This document shows, one piece after another, positions 1-8,691 of a stretch of 64,000 nt of DNA. The DNA is from Planctomycetota bacterium (GTDB taxonomy: Bacteria > Planctomycetota > Phycisphaerae > Phycisphaerales > UBA1924), in the NCBI GenBank assembly GCA_020831805.1, contig JAFIFX010000006.1, positions 62,001 through 126,000 on the forward strand, given 5' to 3'. The first letter of the stretch is position 1. Each line of letters starts with the position of its first letter. The position numbers and the translations under genes were made by a program. The notes under the pieces were generated by a model, which was not told the DNA's origin, made no database searches, and saw only the letters and a program-made list of their open reading frames with translations.

Positions 1-1074
1 CGCCTCGTACCGCACCAACCGCCCGTCCTCCGGATCGAACTCGGCCTTGAACCAGTCCGCGTACCGCGACGCCGCCCCGTGTTCGACCACATCCCGGAAC
101 GCGAAATGCTCCCGGCCCACATGGTTCCACACCCCGTCGAGGATCACGCGCAGCCCCCGCTTGCGAGCCTCCGGGATCAGCACATCGATCAGATACCGGT
201 CCGCCGGCTCCCACCCCCAGGTGGTCTCGTCGAGCGGGTCCTCGCCCGAACGGTCCACCGGCCCGGGCTCGCCGGGATGCCCGAGCGTGGGGTCCACATG
301 CCGATGGTCCAGGGCCTCGTACTTATGCAACGACCGCGCCTCGAACACCGGGCACAGGTACAACCCCGTCGCCCCCAGCCCGGCGATGTGATCGAGCATG
401 TCCACCACGCCCTGCAGATCCCCACCGTACCGCCGCTGGAAAATCACCTGCCCCACGCTCCCCCACCCCCCCGACCACCGCCCGGGATCGCTCGAGTAGA
501 ACCGCGGGTCCACCACCCGCCGGTTCCACAGCATCTCGATCTCCTCGTGGCTGACCGCATGAAACGGCTCGTCCCACCCCAGCAGGGTCAGATCCCAGCC
601 CCGCGGGTCATTCGCCAGGTTCCCGTTGCGGAACCGCTCAGGGAACACCTGGTACCACACCACGCCCTTGGCCCAATCGGGCGCCTCCTCCGGCGAGGCC
701 CCGCCCACGGCCACCATCACCGGCTCCCGCAACGCCCATTCCTCCCCGTCATGGGCCCAGATCTCCGCCCGCAGCGTCACCCCTGGACGCAACGCACCGG
801 GCGTGTCGATCCGGGCGGCCAGCCACCCCGGATGGGCCGCATCCGCCCGGAACGGCGTCCGCCGCACCCCCTCGGATCCGCCCAGCCGCAGTTCAACATC
901 CTCCCGATCCACCCGGGCGACCTCCAGCCGCACCTCGACCACGCCCGGATCCCGGCTGACCACCCGAACCAGCGGTCGGAGCGGATCCGACCCCTTATTC
1001 AAGGGGGATGCAATCGCAGCCTGGGCGATGACCCCGTGGAAAAGAACCATGGCGAGCGTGGTACGAAAGCACAT
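1..1074 (-). CDS. Secreted alpha-amylase family (GH13) enzyme, partial (C-terminus outside window)
   Basis: The visible 358 residues begin with a signal peptide (CFRTTLAMVLFHGVIAQA), followed by an Ig-like N-terminal domain and then the GH13 barrel. The barrel opens with KGVVWYQVFPERFR near residue 117 and contains conserved region I, DGVWNH, near residue 313. The layout, an N-terminal beta domain followed by the barrel, resembles cyclomaltodextrinase, neopullulanase or maltogenic amylase, so it probably cleaves alpha-1,4 glucans outside the cytoplasm. I chose the ATG at 1074 because GGTGGAGG lies 6-10 nt before it; an in-frame ATG at 1092 is possible. The catalytic Asp/Glu/Asp regions II-IV lie beyond position 1 and cannot be checked. 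Its neighbours are a sugar transporter, a GH31 enzyme and another GH13 enzyme. Confidence 0.88.
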   Translation of the reverse strand, partial: MCFRTTLAMVLFHGVIAQAAIASPLNKGSDPLRPLVRVVSRDPGVVEVRLEVARVDREDVELRLGGSEGVRRTPFRADAAHPGWLAARIDTPGALRPGVTLRAEIWAHDGEEWALREPVMVAVGGASPEEAPDWAKGVVWYQVFPERFRNGNLANDPRGWDLTLLGWDEPFHAVSHEEIEMLWNRRVVDPRFYSSDPGRWSGGWGSVGQVIFQRRYGGDLQGVVDMLDHIAGLGATGLYLCPVFEARSLHKYEALDHRHVDPTLGHPGEPGPVDRSGEDPLDETTWGWEPADRYLIDVLIPEARKRGLRVILDGVWNHVGREHFAFRDVVEHGAASRYADWFKAEFDPEDGRLVRYEA

Positions 1075-1078
1075 TCGG

Positions 1079-1108
1079 TTGACCTCCACCATGGCGATCT
1101 GTTAGACT
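1079..1108 (+). promoter_or_regulatory. Candidate sigma70-type promoter for the prepilin-like gene
   Basis: TTGACC (1079-1084) is followed 18 nt later by TAGACT (1103-1108). It points into the gene starting at 1178 and gives a leader of roughly 60-65 nt. It overlaps the first codons of the divergent GH13 gene, so the two transcription units may interfere with each other. Confidence 0.5.
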
Positions 1109-1177
1109 CGCGCTGAGGGACAGGGCCGCTTGTCGGCCTGCATTTGAATGCCGGTATCACCGGTATTGAGGGAAACG

Positions 1178-2176
1178 ATGTCGGAACGGTACCGCGCCGG
1201 ACGCCGCGAAGGGGCTTTCACGCTCATCGAACTGCTTGTGGTGATCGCGATCATCGCCCTGCTGATCGGGATCCTGCTCCCCGCGATCGGCAAGGCGCGA
1301 CAGACCGCTCAGGATCTTCGCTGCCAGGCCAACAACCGGTCCATCGGCCAGGCCATGCTGCTCTACAGCAACGATTTCCGGGACTGGTTCCCGGTGATCC
1401 CGGTCCAGTCGCCCACCGGGCCGCGCCTCACTCGCGAGCAGATCTTCGCAAGACAGCACACCGCCGGCGGTGTCGCGGGCCTCTTCAGCCTGTTCCAGGT
1501 CGGCGACGCTCAATGGGACGGGGATGGTGCTCCCATCGGCGACCGGGGCTACCTGGGCAACCCCGTCACGGGCATCGGAAGGTACGCCGACGGCAGCGAT
1601 CGCCCGATCATGCGAGGATACCTCGAGTCCCTCGAGGTGCTTGTCTGCCCCCGGGATCGGGAGACTCGCTACTTCGGCTGGCAGGGGGATATCTCCATCC
1701 GACGCTACGCGCAGGGAACGCCCAAGATCCCCGAAGCCCCGCAGCGTGAACAGGATGTCATCTCCTACAACATCAGCTACCTCTACTTCGCCGGTCTGCG
1801 CCCGATCGACCCGGACGTGCTGGTCCCCCCCGTGATCTGGGGCGACGAAACCAATACCAACGACATCGCGCTGAACGCGTTCTACGGCTACAACTGGTAT
1901 CAGGACACCCCTGGCAGCGAACCGCAATCGACCCTCGACATCGTCGGCTTCAACCCGCAGACCGGCTACGGCAAGGTTGACAACCACGGTGACCGTGGCG
2001 GCTACTTCGTGTTCTCCGACGGGCATGTCGAGTTCATCACGGTCAATCCCCAGAGAACTTTCTTCGCGGACTACCGCCTCGCCACCGGCGAGCTGCGCGA
2101 CCAGCTCCGGTCCGAGCAGAAGAGCATCAATCTACGCAACCCAAACCGCAGCACGTTCATGCGGACCATCGACTGA
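1178..2176 (+). CDS. Prepilin-type N-terminal methylation motif protein (pseudopilin-like)
   Basis: This is a 332-residue protein with a short basic leader ([10 protein letters not shown]) followed by [18 protein letters not shown], the class III signal and hydrophobic helix of type IV pilins and type II secretion pseudopilins. The residue before the usual cleavage site is Ala rather than Gly. The C-terminus has [12 protein letters not shown], like the DG-containing ending of the large planctomycete family of surface pseudopilin-like proteins. The start at ATG 1178 is preceded by TTGAGGGA; an upstream ATG at 1148 lacks a ribosome site. Its function is unknown; it is probably anchored in the inner membrane and exposed outside. 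No prepilin peptidase or secretion genes are in the window. Confidence 0.85.
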   Translation: MSERYRAGRREGAFTLIELLVVIAIIALLIGILLPAIGKARQTAQDLRCQANNRSIGQAMLLYSNDFRDWFPVIPVQSPTGPRLTREQIFARQHTAGGVAGLFSLFQVGDAQWDGDGAPIGDRGYLGNPVTGIGRYADGSDRPIMRGYLESLEVLVCPRDRETRYFGWQGDISIRRYAQGTPKIPEAPQREQDVISYNISYLYFAGLRPIDPDVLVPPVIWGDETNTNDIALNAFYGYNWYQDTPGSEPQSTLDIVGFNPQTGYGKVDNHGDRGGYFVFSDGHVEFITVNPQRTFFADYRLATGELRDQLRSEQKSINLRNPNRSTFMRTID

Positions 2177-2262
2177 CCGACCCGCCCGCACCTCCGGTAT
2201 CATCCACCCCCACCCCCCGCCCCCCGGGACGCGCCCGCATTGTCCACCAGCAGGATGGCACC

Positions 2263-3513
2263 GTGACCGAGACCACCGCGAACTCCCGGCCCGAACGACG
2301 CTGGCTCGGCGGGCTGTTTGGTCATCAGGAATCCGGTCTGGTCATCGTCATCCTGCTCATGGGTCTGGGCCTGACCATCTACGGCGCGCTCAACCCCATC
2401 CAGCGCAACATCCCCGTCGTCCTCGCGCCGGACGCCGCGATCGCCCTGGTCGATGCGGAGGGCGCCACCCACGAACCGGGCACCCTGTCCCGAACCCAGA
2501 TCGCCGGCTTCCGCGTGACCGGCCCGGACGGGGCCGTCACCACCTACGACGCCGCCGACGGCTGGCGCTACGAGTCCGCCCGCCGAACGCTCTTCGGCCA
2601 GCGGAAAACCAACGCCTTTCTCAACCGCGAGAACCTCGTGCTCGTGGCCAAGGACGCCAGCTTCTTCGCCATCATGGCGGTGGGCATGACCGCCGTGATC
2701 ATCCTCGCGGGCATCGACCTGTCCGTCGGCTCGATCTACGGGCTCTCGGCCATTGTCGGCGCGATGGCCATGTCGGCCCTGCCCTCGGACGCGTCCTGGA
2801 TCGTGTCCGTGCCCGTCGGGGTGGTGGTGTGCGTGAGCGTGGGCGCGCTGTGCGGGCTGGCCAACGGCTCGATGACCGTGGGCCTGCGCGTCCATCCCTT
2901 CGTCATCACGCTGGGCATGATGGCCGCCCTGCGCGGGCTGACCATCGTCCTGCCCAACACCTTCTTCAACACCCAGTCCATCGGCGGCTTCCCCGCCTCG
3001 TTCACCAGCGGCTTCTTCAAGGCCGAGATTTTCGGGGTCCAGCCGGTCCCGGTCCTCGTCATGCTCATCGTGGCCGTCAGCGGATGGTTCGTGCTCAGCC
3101 GCACGGTCTTCGGCCGCCGGGTCTTCGCCATCGGCGGCAACGAGACCGCCGCCCGGTACGCGGGCATCCCCGTCGGCAAGGTCAAGATCATCGTCTACAC
3201 CGCGATGGGCGCGCTGGCCGGGCTCTCGGCCTGCGTCTACCTCGGCTACCTGGGCGCGGCCGAGACCAATGCGGGCCAGGCGTACGAACTCCAGGTCATC
3301 GCCGCCACCGTCATCGGCGGCGCCTCGCTGATGGGCGGGCGCGGCACCGCGCTCGGCGCCGTCCTCGGGGCCATCGTCATCCAGCTCATCAGCAACGCCA
3401 TGATCATCCTGAATGTGGACCCGAACTACAACCAGATCGTCATGGGCGCCGCCATCATCATCGCCGTCGTCATCGACCAGACCAAGCAACGCCTCTCCGC
3501 CCGCAAGGGCTGA
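2263..3513 (+). CDS. Ribose-type (CUT2) sugar ABC transporter permease with extra periplasmic insertion
   Basis: This is a 416-residue integral membrane protein of the RbsC/BPD_transp_2 family. The family signature AVGMTAVIILAGIDLSVGS lies near residue 145, followed by about eight more membrane segments and a late GGRGTALGAVLGAIV motif. Typical RbsC proteins have about 320 residues. The surplus is mostly a hydrophilic stretch of about 70 residues between the first membrane helix and the family core (about residues 47-115), so it probably faces the periplasm. The start is GTG at 2263, because the encoded N-terminus fits and there is no earlier ATG. It forms an operon with the binding protein (20 bp downstream) and the ATPase. 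Confidence 0.9.
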   Translation: MTETTANSRPERRWLGGLFGHQESGLVIVILLMGLGLTIYGALNPIQRNIPVVLAPDAAIALVDAEGATHEPGTLSRTQIAGFRVTGPDGAVTTYDAADGWRYESARRTLFGQRKTNAFLNRENLVLVAKDASFFAIMAVGMTAVIILAGIDLSVGSIYGLSAIVGAMAMSALPSDASWIVSVPVGVVVCVSVGALCGLANGSMTVGLRVHPFVITLGMMAALRGLTIVLPNTFFNTQSIGGFPASFTSGFFKAEIFGVQPVPVLVMLIVAVSGWFVLSRTVFGRRVFAIGGNETAARYAGIPVGKVKIIVYTAMGALAGLSACVYLGYLGAAETNAGQAYELQVIAATVIGGASLMGGRGTALGAVLGAIVIQLISNAMIILNVDPNYNQIVMGAAIIIAVVIDQTKQRLSARKG

Positions 3514-3532
3514 ACCAACAGGGAGTACCGAC

Positions 3533-4552
3533 ATGAACAGCCTCTGGATCAAATCCGCCGGCGCGCTCGCGCTCAGCGTCGGCCTCATCGCCGCCGCCTG
3601 CTCACGCTCCGAAAGCGAGCAGGCCGACGCAGACCCCCGCGCCGGCCAGGCCCCCCAGGCCACCTACACCATCGGCGTTATCGCCAAGAGCAACGCCAAC
3701 CCGGTCTTCCAGGCCGCCCGCACCGGCGCCGAGGCCGCGGGACGCCGGCTCAGCGACGAACTCGGCGTGAATGTCCGCGTCCAGTGGCGGACGCCGCCCC
3801 AGGAAGACGCCCAGCTCCAGGCCCAGTATGTCGAGCAGCTCATCGCCGCGGGCGTCAACGGCATCGCCATCTCCGTCACCGACGCCAACATCCTCAACAG
3901 CGTCCTCCGGCGCGCGGTTGACCGGGGCATCGTCGTCGTCACCTTCGACTCCGACGCGCCCGACTCCGGCCGCATGGCCTACTACGGCGTGGACGATACC
4001 CAGGCCGGCAAGGAGGTCATGCGCCAGCTCGCCACCATCATGGGCGGGGAGGGCACCGTCGCCGTCCTGACCGGCAACCCCGCCGCGGTCAACCTGTCCA
4101 ACCGCGTCCGCGGCGTCCGCGCCGCCGCCGCCGAGTTCCCCGGCATCACCATCAAGGATGTCTACAACTTCACCCCCGAGACCGCCACCGAGGCCGCCGC
4201 CCGCATGCAGCAGGTCCAGACCGCCAACCCCGACATCACCGGCTGGGCCCTCGTCGGCGGCTGGCCCCTCTACACCGACAACGCCCTGGACGGCATCTAC
4301 CAGAACGCCCGCGTCGTCTCCATGGACCCCCTGCCGCTCCCCCTCGAGTATGTCCGGCGCGGGCAGGTGCAGGTCCTCGTCGGCCAGCCCTACTTCGGCT
4401 GGGGCGAGGTCTCCGTCGAGATGATCGTCAACAAGCTCCATTACGACCGCGACCCCGAGTCCGAGTTCGTCTTCGCCAACTTCGACATCGTCACCGGCGA
4501 CAATGTCGATGAGTTCGCCGAGAACTGGAAGACCTGGCTCGGCGACAACTGA
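3533..4552 (+). CDS. Sugar ABC transporter substrate-binding lipoprotein (RbsB-like)
   Basis: This is a 339-residue protein. The N-terminus has a hydrophobic signal ending in LIAAAC, a lipobox, so the mature protein should be attached to a membrane by Cys22. The rest matches the periplasmic binding protein type 1 fold of the ribose/xylose group: YTIGVIAKSNANPVFQ opens the domain, and GVNGIAISVTD and GIVVVTFDSDAP are the usual ligand-site strands. ATG 3533 is preceded by GGGAG. It sits between the permease and the ATPase genes and is separated from the ATPase by an inverted repeat. The ligand cannot be read from sequence; ribose-family monosaccharides are typical. Confidence 0.9.
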   Translation: MNSLWIKSAGALALSVGLIAAACSRSESEQADADPRAGQAPQATYTIGVIAKSNANPVFQAARTGAEAAGRRLSDELGVNVRVQWRTPPQEDAQLQAQYVEQLIAAGVNGIAISVTDANILNSVLRRAVDRGIVVVTFDSDAPDSGRMAYYGVDDTQAGKEVMRQLATIMGGEGTVAVLTGNPAAVNLSNRVRGVRAAAAEFPGITIKDVYNFTPETATEAAARMQQVQTANPDITGWALVGGWPLYTDNALDGIYQNARVVSMDPLPLPLEYVRRGQVQVLVGQPYFGWGEVSVEMIVNKLHYDRDPESEFVFANFDIVTGDNVDEFAENWKTWLGDN

Positions 4553-4566
4553 GTGGGGATGGGATC

Positions 4567-4631
4567 AGCCATCAGGGATCAGGGGAAGGCCAGGAATGTC
4601 ACGCACCATTCATTCTGAATCCCTGATGGCT
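4567..4631. repeat. 13-bp perfect inverted repeat between binding-protein and ATPase genes
   Basis: AGCCATCAGGGAT (4567-4579) is repeated as its exact reverse complement at 4619-4631, with 39 nt between. The right arm ends 8 nt before the GTG start of the ATPase gene, where the ribosome would bind. It is not followed by a T-tract, so it does not look like a simple terminator. It may be a dispersed intergenic repeat, or a structure lowering ATPase translation relative to the binding protein. Confidence 0.75.
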
Positions 4632-4639
4632 GGTGGCTA

Positions 4640-6220
4640 GTGGCCGGTCCCTCTTCCCAACCCGCCCTGCTCCGCGCGAGCAACATCTCCAAGCGCTTCG
4701 GCATCACCCAGGCGCTCGATGATGTCTCCGTGGAGTTTCTCAAAGGCGAGGTCCACGCCCTGATGGGCGAGAACGGCGCGGGCAAGAGCACCCTGGGCAA
4801 GGTCATCGCGGGCCTGCACAAGCAGGACCAGGGCACCGTCGTCATCGACGGGCGCGAACTCGTCCCCGGCTCGCTCGACGACGCCTTCGCCGCCGGCGTC
4901 CGCATCGTCCACCAGGAACTGGCCCAGTGCCCGAACCTGACGGTGGCCGAGAACCTCTGCCTGCACGCCATCCCCACCAGGGGCCTCCGCGTGGACTTCC
5001 GCGCGATGGTCGAACGCGCCGCCCGGCTCGTCCACCGCCTCGAGCCGACCATCGACATCCTCCGACCGCTCGGCCGCCTCAGCCCCGGCCACCGCCAGAT
5101 CTGCCAGATCGCCGCCGCCCTGGACGAGGAAGGCCCCCACGGCGGGGCCAAGCTCATCGTCTTCGACGAGCCCACCAGCTCGCTGTCGATCCACGAGACC
5201 GAACGCCTCCTGGCCATCGCCCGCGACCTGGCCGCCTCCGGCGTGACCGTCGTCTATGTCTCCCACCGCATGAGCGAGATCTTCGCCTGCTGCGACCGCG
5301 TCAGCGTCCTCCGCGACGGCAAGTATGTCGCCACCTCCGTCGTCGCCGAGATCGACGAGCCCACCCTGGTCGAGCAGATGATCGGCCGCCGCCTGGCCAC
5401 CCCCGGCGCCAAGGCCGCCGAGGCCCTCGCCGACGCCGCGGGCGTGGACCACCAGGTCCGGGCCGACGCGCCGGTGTTGCTGCGCGTCGAGGGCCTCACC
5501 TCCCCGGGGCGGGTCAACAACGCCTCGCTTCAGGTCCGCGCCGGAGAGATCGTCGGCGTCGGCGGACTCGTCGGCGCGGGCCGCTCCGAACTGCTCGACG
5601 CCATTTTCGGTCTCGACACCCGCGCCTCGGGCCGCGTCGAGGTCGCGGGCCGGAACATCGGCGGCCGTGGCCCCCGCGCCGCCATCCGCGCCGGCGTTGG
5701 CTACGTCCCCGAGGACCGACGCCAGCAGGGCCTGTTCTTCAACCTCGGCATCGACGAGAACATCCTCGCCCCCATCATGCCCGACCTGGCCCGCGCCGGC
5801 GTCCGCGACCGCACCGCCGAGATCGACGAAGTCCGCAGCCGCGTCCAACGCTTCCAGATCAAGACCGCCACCCTGCGCACCACCGGCCCCGGCGAACTCT
5901 CCGGCGGCAACCAGCAGAAACTCCTCATCGCCCGCTGGATGCGCGACGACACAAAGGTCCTCCTGCTCGACGAGCCCACCCGCGGCATCGACATCGGCAC
6001 CAAGGCCGAGATCTACCGCCTCGTCCAGGAAGCCGCCGCCGCGGGCCTGGCCGTCCTGCTCGTCTCCAGCGAGATGCCCGAGCTGCTCGCCCTGTCCGAC
6101 CGCATCCTGGTGATGGCCGAGGGCCGCATCGGGGGCGAACTGAGCGGGCAGGACATGACCCAGAAGAACATCCTGACCCTGGCGACCCGCGAGTCACGCA
6201 AGAAAAACGCCCCGGCCTGA
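4640..6220 (+). CDS. Sugar ABC transporter ATP-binding protein with two ATPase domains (RbsA-like)
   Basis: This is a 526-residue protein with two tandem ABC domains, as in RbsA, XylG and MglA. Domain 1 has Walker A GENGAGKST (about residue 38) and Walker B LIVFDEPTS, but a weak signature loop (LSPGHRQICQIA). Domain 2 has the degenerate Walker A region VGGLVGAGRSELLDAIFG, signature LSGGNQQKLLIARWM and Walker B VLLLDEPTRGIDIG. This asymmetry is normal for the CUT2 family. It energises import through the permease encoded at 2263. The start is GTG 4640, lying just after an inverted repeat; no good ribosome site is visible. The 3' end carries a hairpin that serves the convergent GH31 gene. Confidence 0.92.
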   Translation: MAGPSSQPALLRASNISKRFGITQALDDVSVEFLKGEVHALMGENGAGKSTLGKVIAGLHKQDQGTVVIDGRELVPGSLDDAFAAGVRIVHQELAQCPNLTVAENLCLHAIPTRGLRVDFRAMVERAARLVHRLEPTIDILRPLGRLSPGHRQICQIAAALDEEGPHGGAKLIVFDEPTSSLSIHETERLLAIARDLAASGVTVVYVSHRMSEIFACCDRVSVLRDGKYVATSVVAEIDEPTLVEQMIGRRLATPGAKAAEALADAAGVDHQVRADAPVLLRVEGLTSPGRVNNASLQVRAGEIVGVGGLVGAGRSELLDAIFGLDTRASGRVEVAGRNIGGRGPRAAIRAGVGYVPEDRRQQGLFFNLGIDENILAPIMPDLARAGVRDRTAEIDEVRSRVQRFQIKTATLRTTGPGELSGGNQQKLLIARWMRDDTKVLLLDEPTRGIDIGTKAEIYRLVQEAAAAGLAVLLVSSEMPELLALSDRILVMAEGRIGGELSGQDMTQKNILTLATRESRKKNAPA

Positions 6221-6230
6221 GACGGGGCGT
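6202..6230 (-). terminator. Rho-independent terminator of the GH31 gene
   Basis: Read on the minus strand, ACGCCCC and GGGGCGT pair around a 10-nt loop and are followed by TTTTTC. The stem contains the stop codon of the convergent ATPase gene, so that gene's 3' end and this terminator overlap. On the plus strand the same stem has no T-tract. Confidence 0.75.
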
Positions 6231-6257
6231 GATCACGCGCTGCGCGAGTGTGTCCGC

Positions 6258-8456
6258 TCATGGCCGCAGGATGATGATCTCCCGCCCGTCGATGCCCCAG
6301 GTTTCCAGCTCCGCGTCGCCCATGATCAGCCGCACATGCACCGGCCGGTCGGAGCGCGGCATCTCACCCTCGGCCGACGCGACGGTGATCGACACCGACC
6401 CGTCCCGGCGCGTCCGCGCCCGGTAGGTCGTGAGCAGGTACTCACCCTCCTTGAAGCCCCAGCCTTCGCCGGCGTCCTCGTAGAGCGTGCCCTCCGCGTT
6501 GCCCTGGGCATTCAGGTGCACGATCAGGTGCAACTCGTCCCGCGAGTCCGGCCGGTCGCCGAAGAACTGCGTCACCGGCGCGGCCGTGATGATCGAGCCC
6601 GGCCGGATGTACAGGTCCGGCTGGTGCATGTCCTTCGAGTCCCGCCCGCCGTCGAACGACGGGAAGTCGAACTTCGCCCACGCCACCCCGTCCACCGGCC
6701 GCGGCAGCACCGGCACGCGGTCGGCCTCGGGCGTGACCCGGGCCGCCACCAGCAGGTCCTCGCCGAGCAGGAACGAATCGTCCTCGCTCCGAAGCGCCAT
6801 GTCGGTCGGGTCAGCGAAGAAAGTCGGCGCCATGATCGGCAGCCCGGTCTGCGAACTGACCCAGAACTGGGTGTAGATGTACGGCATCAGCCGGTAACGC
6901 CGCTCCAGCGCCCGCCGGCTCGTCGCCTCGACCTCGGGGCCGAACGACCACGGCTCCTTGTCGATGTTGCCCTTGGCCGTGTGCCCGCGGCTGAACGGGA
7001 GCAACGCCCCGTAGCCCATCCACCGTGCGAACAGCTCCCCGTCGCCGTTGTACGCGAACCCCCCGATGTCCGGGCCCACGAACGGCTGGCCGGACAGCGA
7101 CAGGTTCAGCGACATCGGGATGGACATCTCCAGATGCTCCCAGTTCGCGCTGTTGTCGCCGGTCCAGGTCGCCCCGTACCGGTGCCCGCCGATGAAGTTG
7201 GCCCGGCTGAGCACGAACGGGCGCTTGTCCGGATTGACCGCCATCACGCCCTCACGCGTCGCGCGGAGCATCATCATCCCGTAGACATTGTGGTACCGGG
7301 CGTGATCGCCCGGCCCGCCGAGTTCCTCGTCCGCCTCGTGCCGGTTGTCCTCGGGCATGGTCTTGCTGGCCACATTGAAGACCGCCGGCTCGTTCATGTC
7401 GTTCCACACGCCGTCGATGCCCATCCCCATGAAATCCTCGTACAGGCCCGCCCACCATTCCCGCACATCAGCGCGGAGGTAATCCGGGAACACGCACACG
7501 CCCGGCCACACCTCACCGGTGTAGACCTCGCCATTGGCATCGCGGACCCACACATCGTGCTCGGTGCCCGAGTCGTAGACGAAGTACCCCTCCTCCTTCT
7601 TCACGCCCGGGTCGATCATCCAAACATTCGACCAGCCCAGCTCGCGAAGCCACGCGTTCAGGCCCGCCGGGTCGGGGAACTGCTCCTCGTCGAAGGTGAA
7701 CACCCGGTACCCGTCCATGTAGTCGATGTCCATCCAGATCACATCCGCCGGCAGGTTCCGCTTGCGGAACTCCCGGGCGATCTCCCGCACCCGCGCATCC
7801 GGGTTGTACGAGTACCGGCACTGGTGGTATCCCACCGCCCACTTTGGCGGCATCTCGATCGTCCCCGTCAGCCGGCCCAGACCCTTCATCACCTCCTGCG
7901 GCGTCTCGCCCTCGATCACGATCACCGGGAACTGGTAGTTCACACCCCGGAAGGTGATCCCGCCACGCAGGTCGATCTCGCACCGCTCGGTCGTGTCCGC
8001 CAGCACCCCGTACGCCGTCCCGTCCGGACGCACCGCCAGCACCCACGGGTGGGCTGTGTACAGGTTCCGGTCGCCGAGCCCGTAGCCGAAGGCGTCGTAG
8101 TTCCAGGTCTCGGTCACATGCCCGTTTCGGAGCAGCGCCCCCGCGCACTGGCCGGTGCCGTACAGGCTGGTCCCCGGTTCGGTCCGGATGCTCGCCACAT
8201 ACCGCCCGGTCGTCTCATCCACCGAGAACTCCGGCTGGACCCGCTGGGCCAAGACCCGGACCGATCCCTGGGACTCGAACGGGCGCACGAACGCCATCGA
8301 CACCCGCCGGTTCTCCGCCGCGGCGCGCGACGCGTCGAACCGGATGATGTTGCTGTCCAGTCGATCAGCGACGATCTGTGCGGCGGTCGGCATGGTCCAA
8401 CCCATCAGGCACGAGGCCACGATCGCGGCCGGGGCGGTCTTCGCAAAGTCGAACAT
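6258..8456 (-). CDS. Secreted glycoside hydrolase family 31 alpha-glucosidase
   Basis: This 732-residue protein has a signal peptide ending near TAAQ. GH31 hallmarks are in order: an N-terminal beta-sandwich with YGTGQ, the barrel segment DVIWMDIDYMDGYRVFTFD, the nucleophile motif DGVWNDMNEP (about residue 348), and the acid/base region WTGDNSANWEHL (about residue 432). Members release glucose from the non-reducing end of maltose and maltodextrins. ATG 8456 is preceded by GAGGGAG at good spacing; the open frame extends further upstream but without a start supported by a ribosome site. It is divergent from the amylase at 8692, sharing a 235-bp regulatory region, and it fits with extracellular maltodextrin breakdown. 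Confidence 0.92.
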   Translation of the reverse strand: MFDFAKTAPAAIVASCLMGWTMPTAAQIVADRLDSNIIRFDASRAAAENRRVSMAFVRPFESQGSVRVLAQRVQPEFSVDETTGRYVASIRTEPGTSLYGTGQCAGALLRNGHVTETWNYDAFGYGLGDRNLYTAHPWVLAVRPDGTAYGVLADTTERCEIDLRGGITFRGVNYQFPVIVIEGETPQEVMKGLGRLTGTIEMPPKWAVGYHQCRYSYNPDARVREIAREFRKRNLPADVIWMDIDYMDGYRVFTFDEEQFPDPAGLNAWLRELGWSNVWMIDPGVKKEEGYFVYDSGTEHDVWVRDANGEVYTGEVWPGVCVFPDYLRADVREWWAGLYEDFMGMGIDGVWNDMNEPAVFNVASKTMPEDNRHEADEELGGPGDHARYHNVYGMMMLRATREGVMAVNPDKRPFVLSRANFIGGHRYGATWTGDNSANWEHLEMSIPMSLNLSLSGQPFVGPDIGGFAYNGDGELFARWMGYGALLPFSRGHTAKGNIDKEPWSFGPEVEATSRRALERRYRLMPYIYTQFWVSSQTGLPIMAPTFFADPTDMALRSEDDSFLLGEDLLVAARVTPEADRVPVLPRPVDGVAWAKFDFPSFDGGRDSKDMHQPDLYIRPGSIITAAPVTQFFGDRPDSRDELHLIVHLNAQGNAEGTLYEDAGEGWGFKEGEYLLTTYRARTRRDGSVSITVASAEGEMPRSDRPVHVRLIMGDAELETWGIDGREIIILRP

Positions 8457-8494
8457 GTCGTAGGCTCCCTCATTCGGCCCCGTCTCCGGGGATG

Positions 8495-8620
8495 TACTTT
8501 CGTGGACTGTACCCGATTTTCGCCCCATTCGGGCGCACGGTTTCCGGACCAGACGGCCGATTCTCACCGATCTGAGCCCGAATCGCACGAATCCCGCGAA
8601 AGTAGGTTCACGAAAGAGCC
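8495..8620. promoter_or_regulatory. Divergent promoter region with repeated CTTTCGTG/CACGAAAG boxes
   Basis: The region between the GH31 and amylase genes carries ACTTTCGTGGAC (about 8497-8508) beside a TACAGT -10-like element for the minus-strand gene (8506-8511). The near mirror image GTTCACGAAAGA (about 8606-8617) lies over the -35 of the plus-strand gene, and a related GCGAAAGT lies just before it. Placement over both promoters suggests binding sites for one shared regulator; the identity is unknown. Confidence 0.35.
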
Positions 8621-8635
8621 CCGGTCGTGCATAAT
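8607..8635 (+). promoter_or_regulatory. Candidate promoter of the dockerin-tailed amylase gene
   Basis: TTCACG (8607-8612), 17 nt, then CATAAT (8630-8635). The -10 matches 5 of 6 consensus positions. The start codon is at 8692, giving a leader of about 50 nt. Confidence 0.5.
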
Positions 8636-8691
8636 ACGGGCGTGGCCCACCCCCGTTGATGCCCAAGGGTCACACTGAGGGAGAACCCGAT

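Noticed and set aside
79..1116. Long plus-strand open frame opposite the GH13 gene
   Set aside because: It is Pro/His/Arg-rich without recognisable motifs, while the minus strand encodes a clear amylase. High GC content produces such antisense frames throughout the window.
6336..8678. 780-codon plus-strand open frame opposite the GH31 gene
   Set aside because: Its translation is low-complexity and is the antisense of a gene with intact catalytic motifs.
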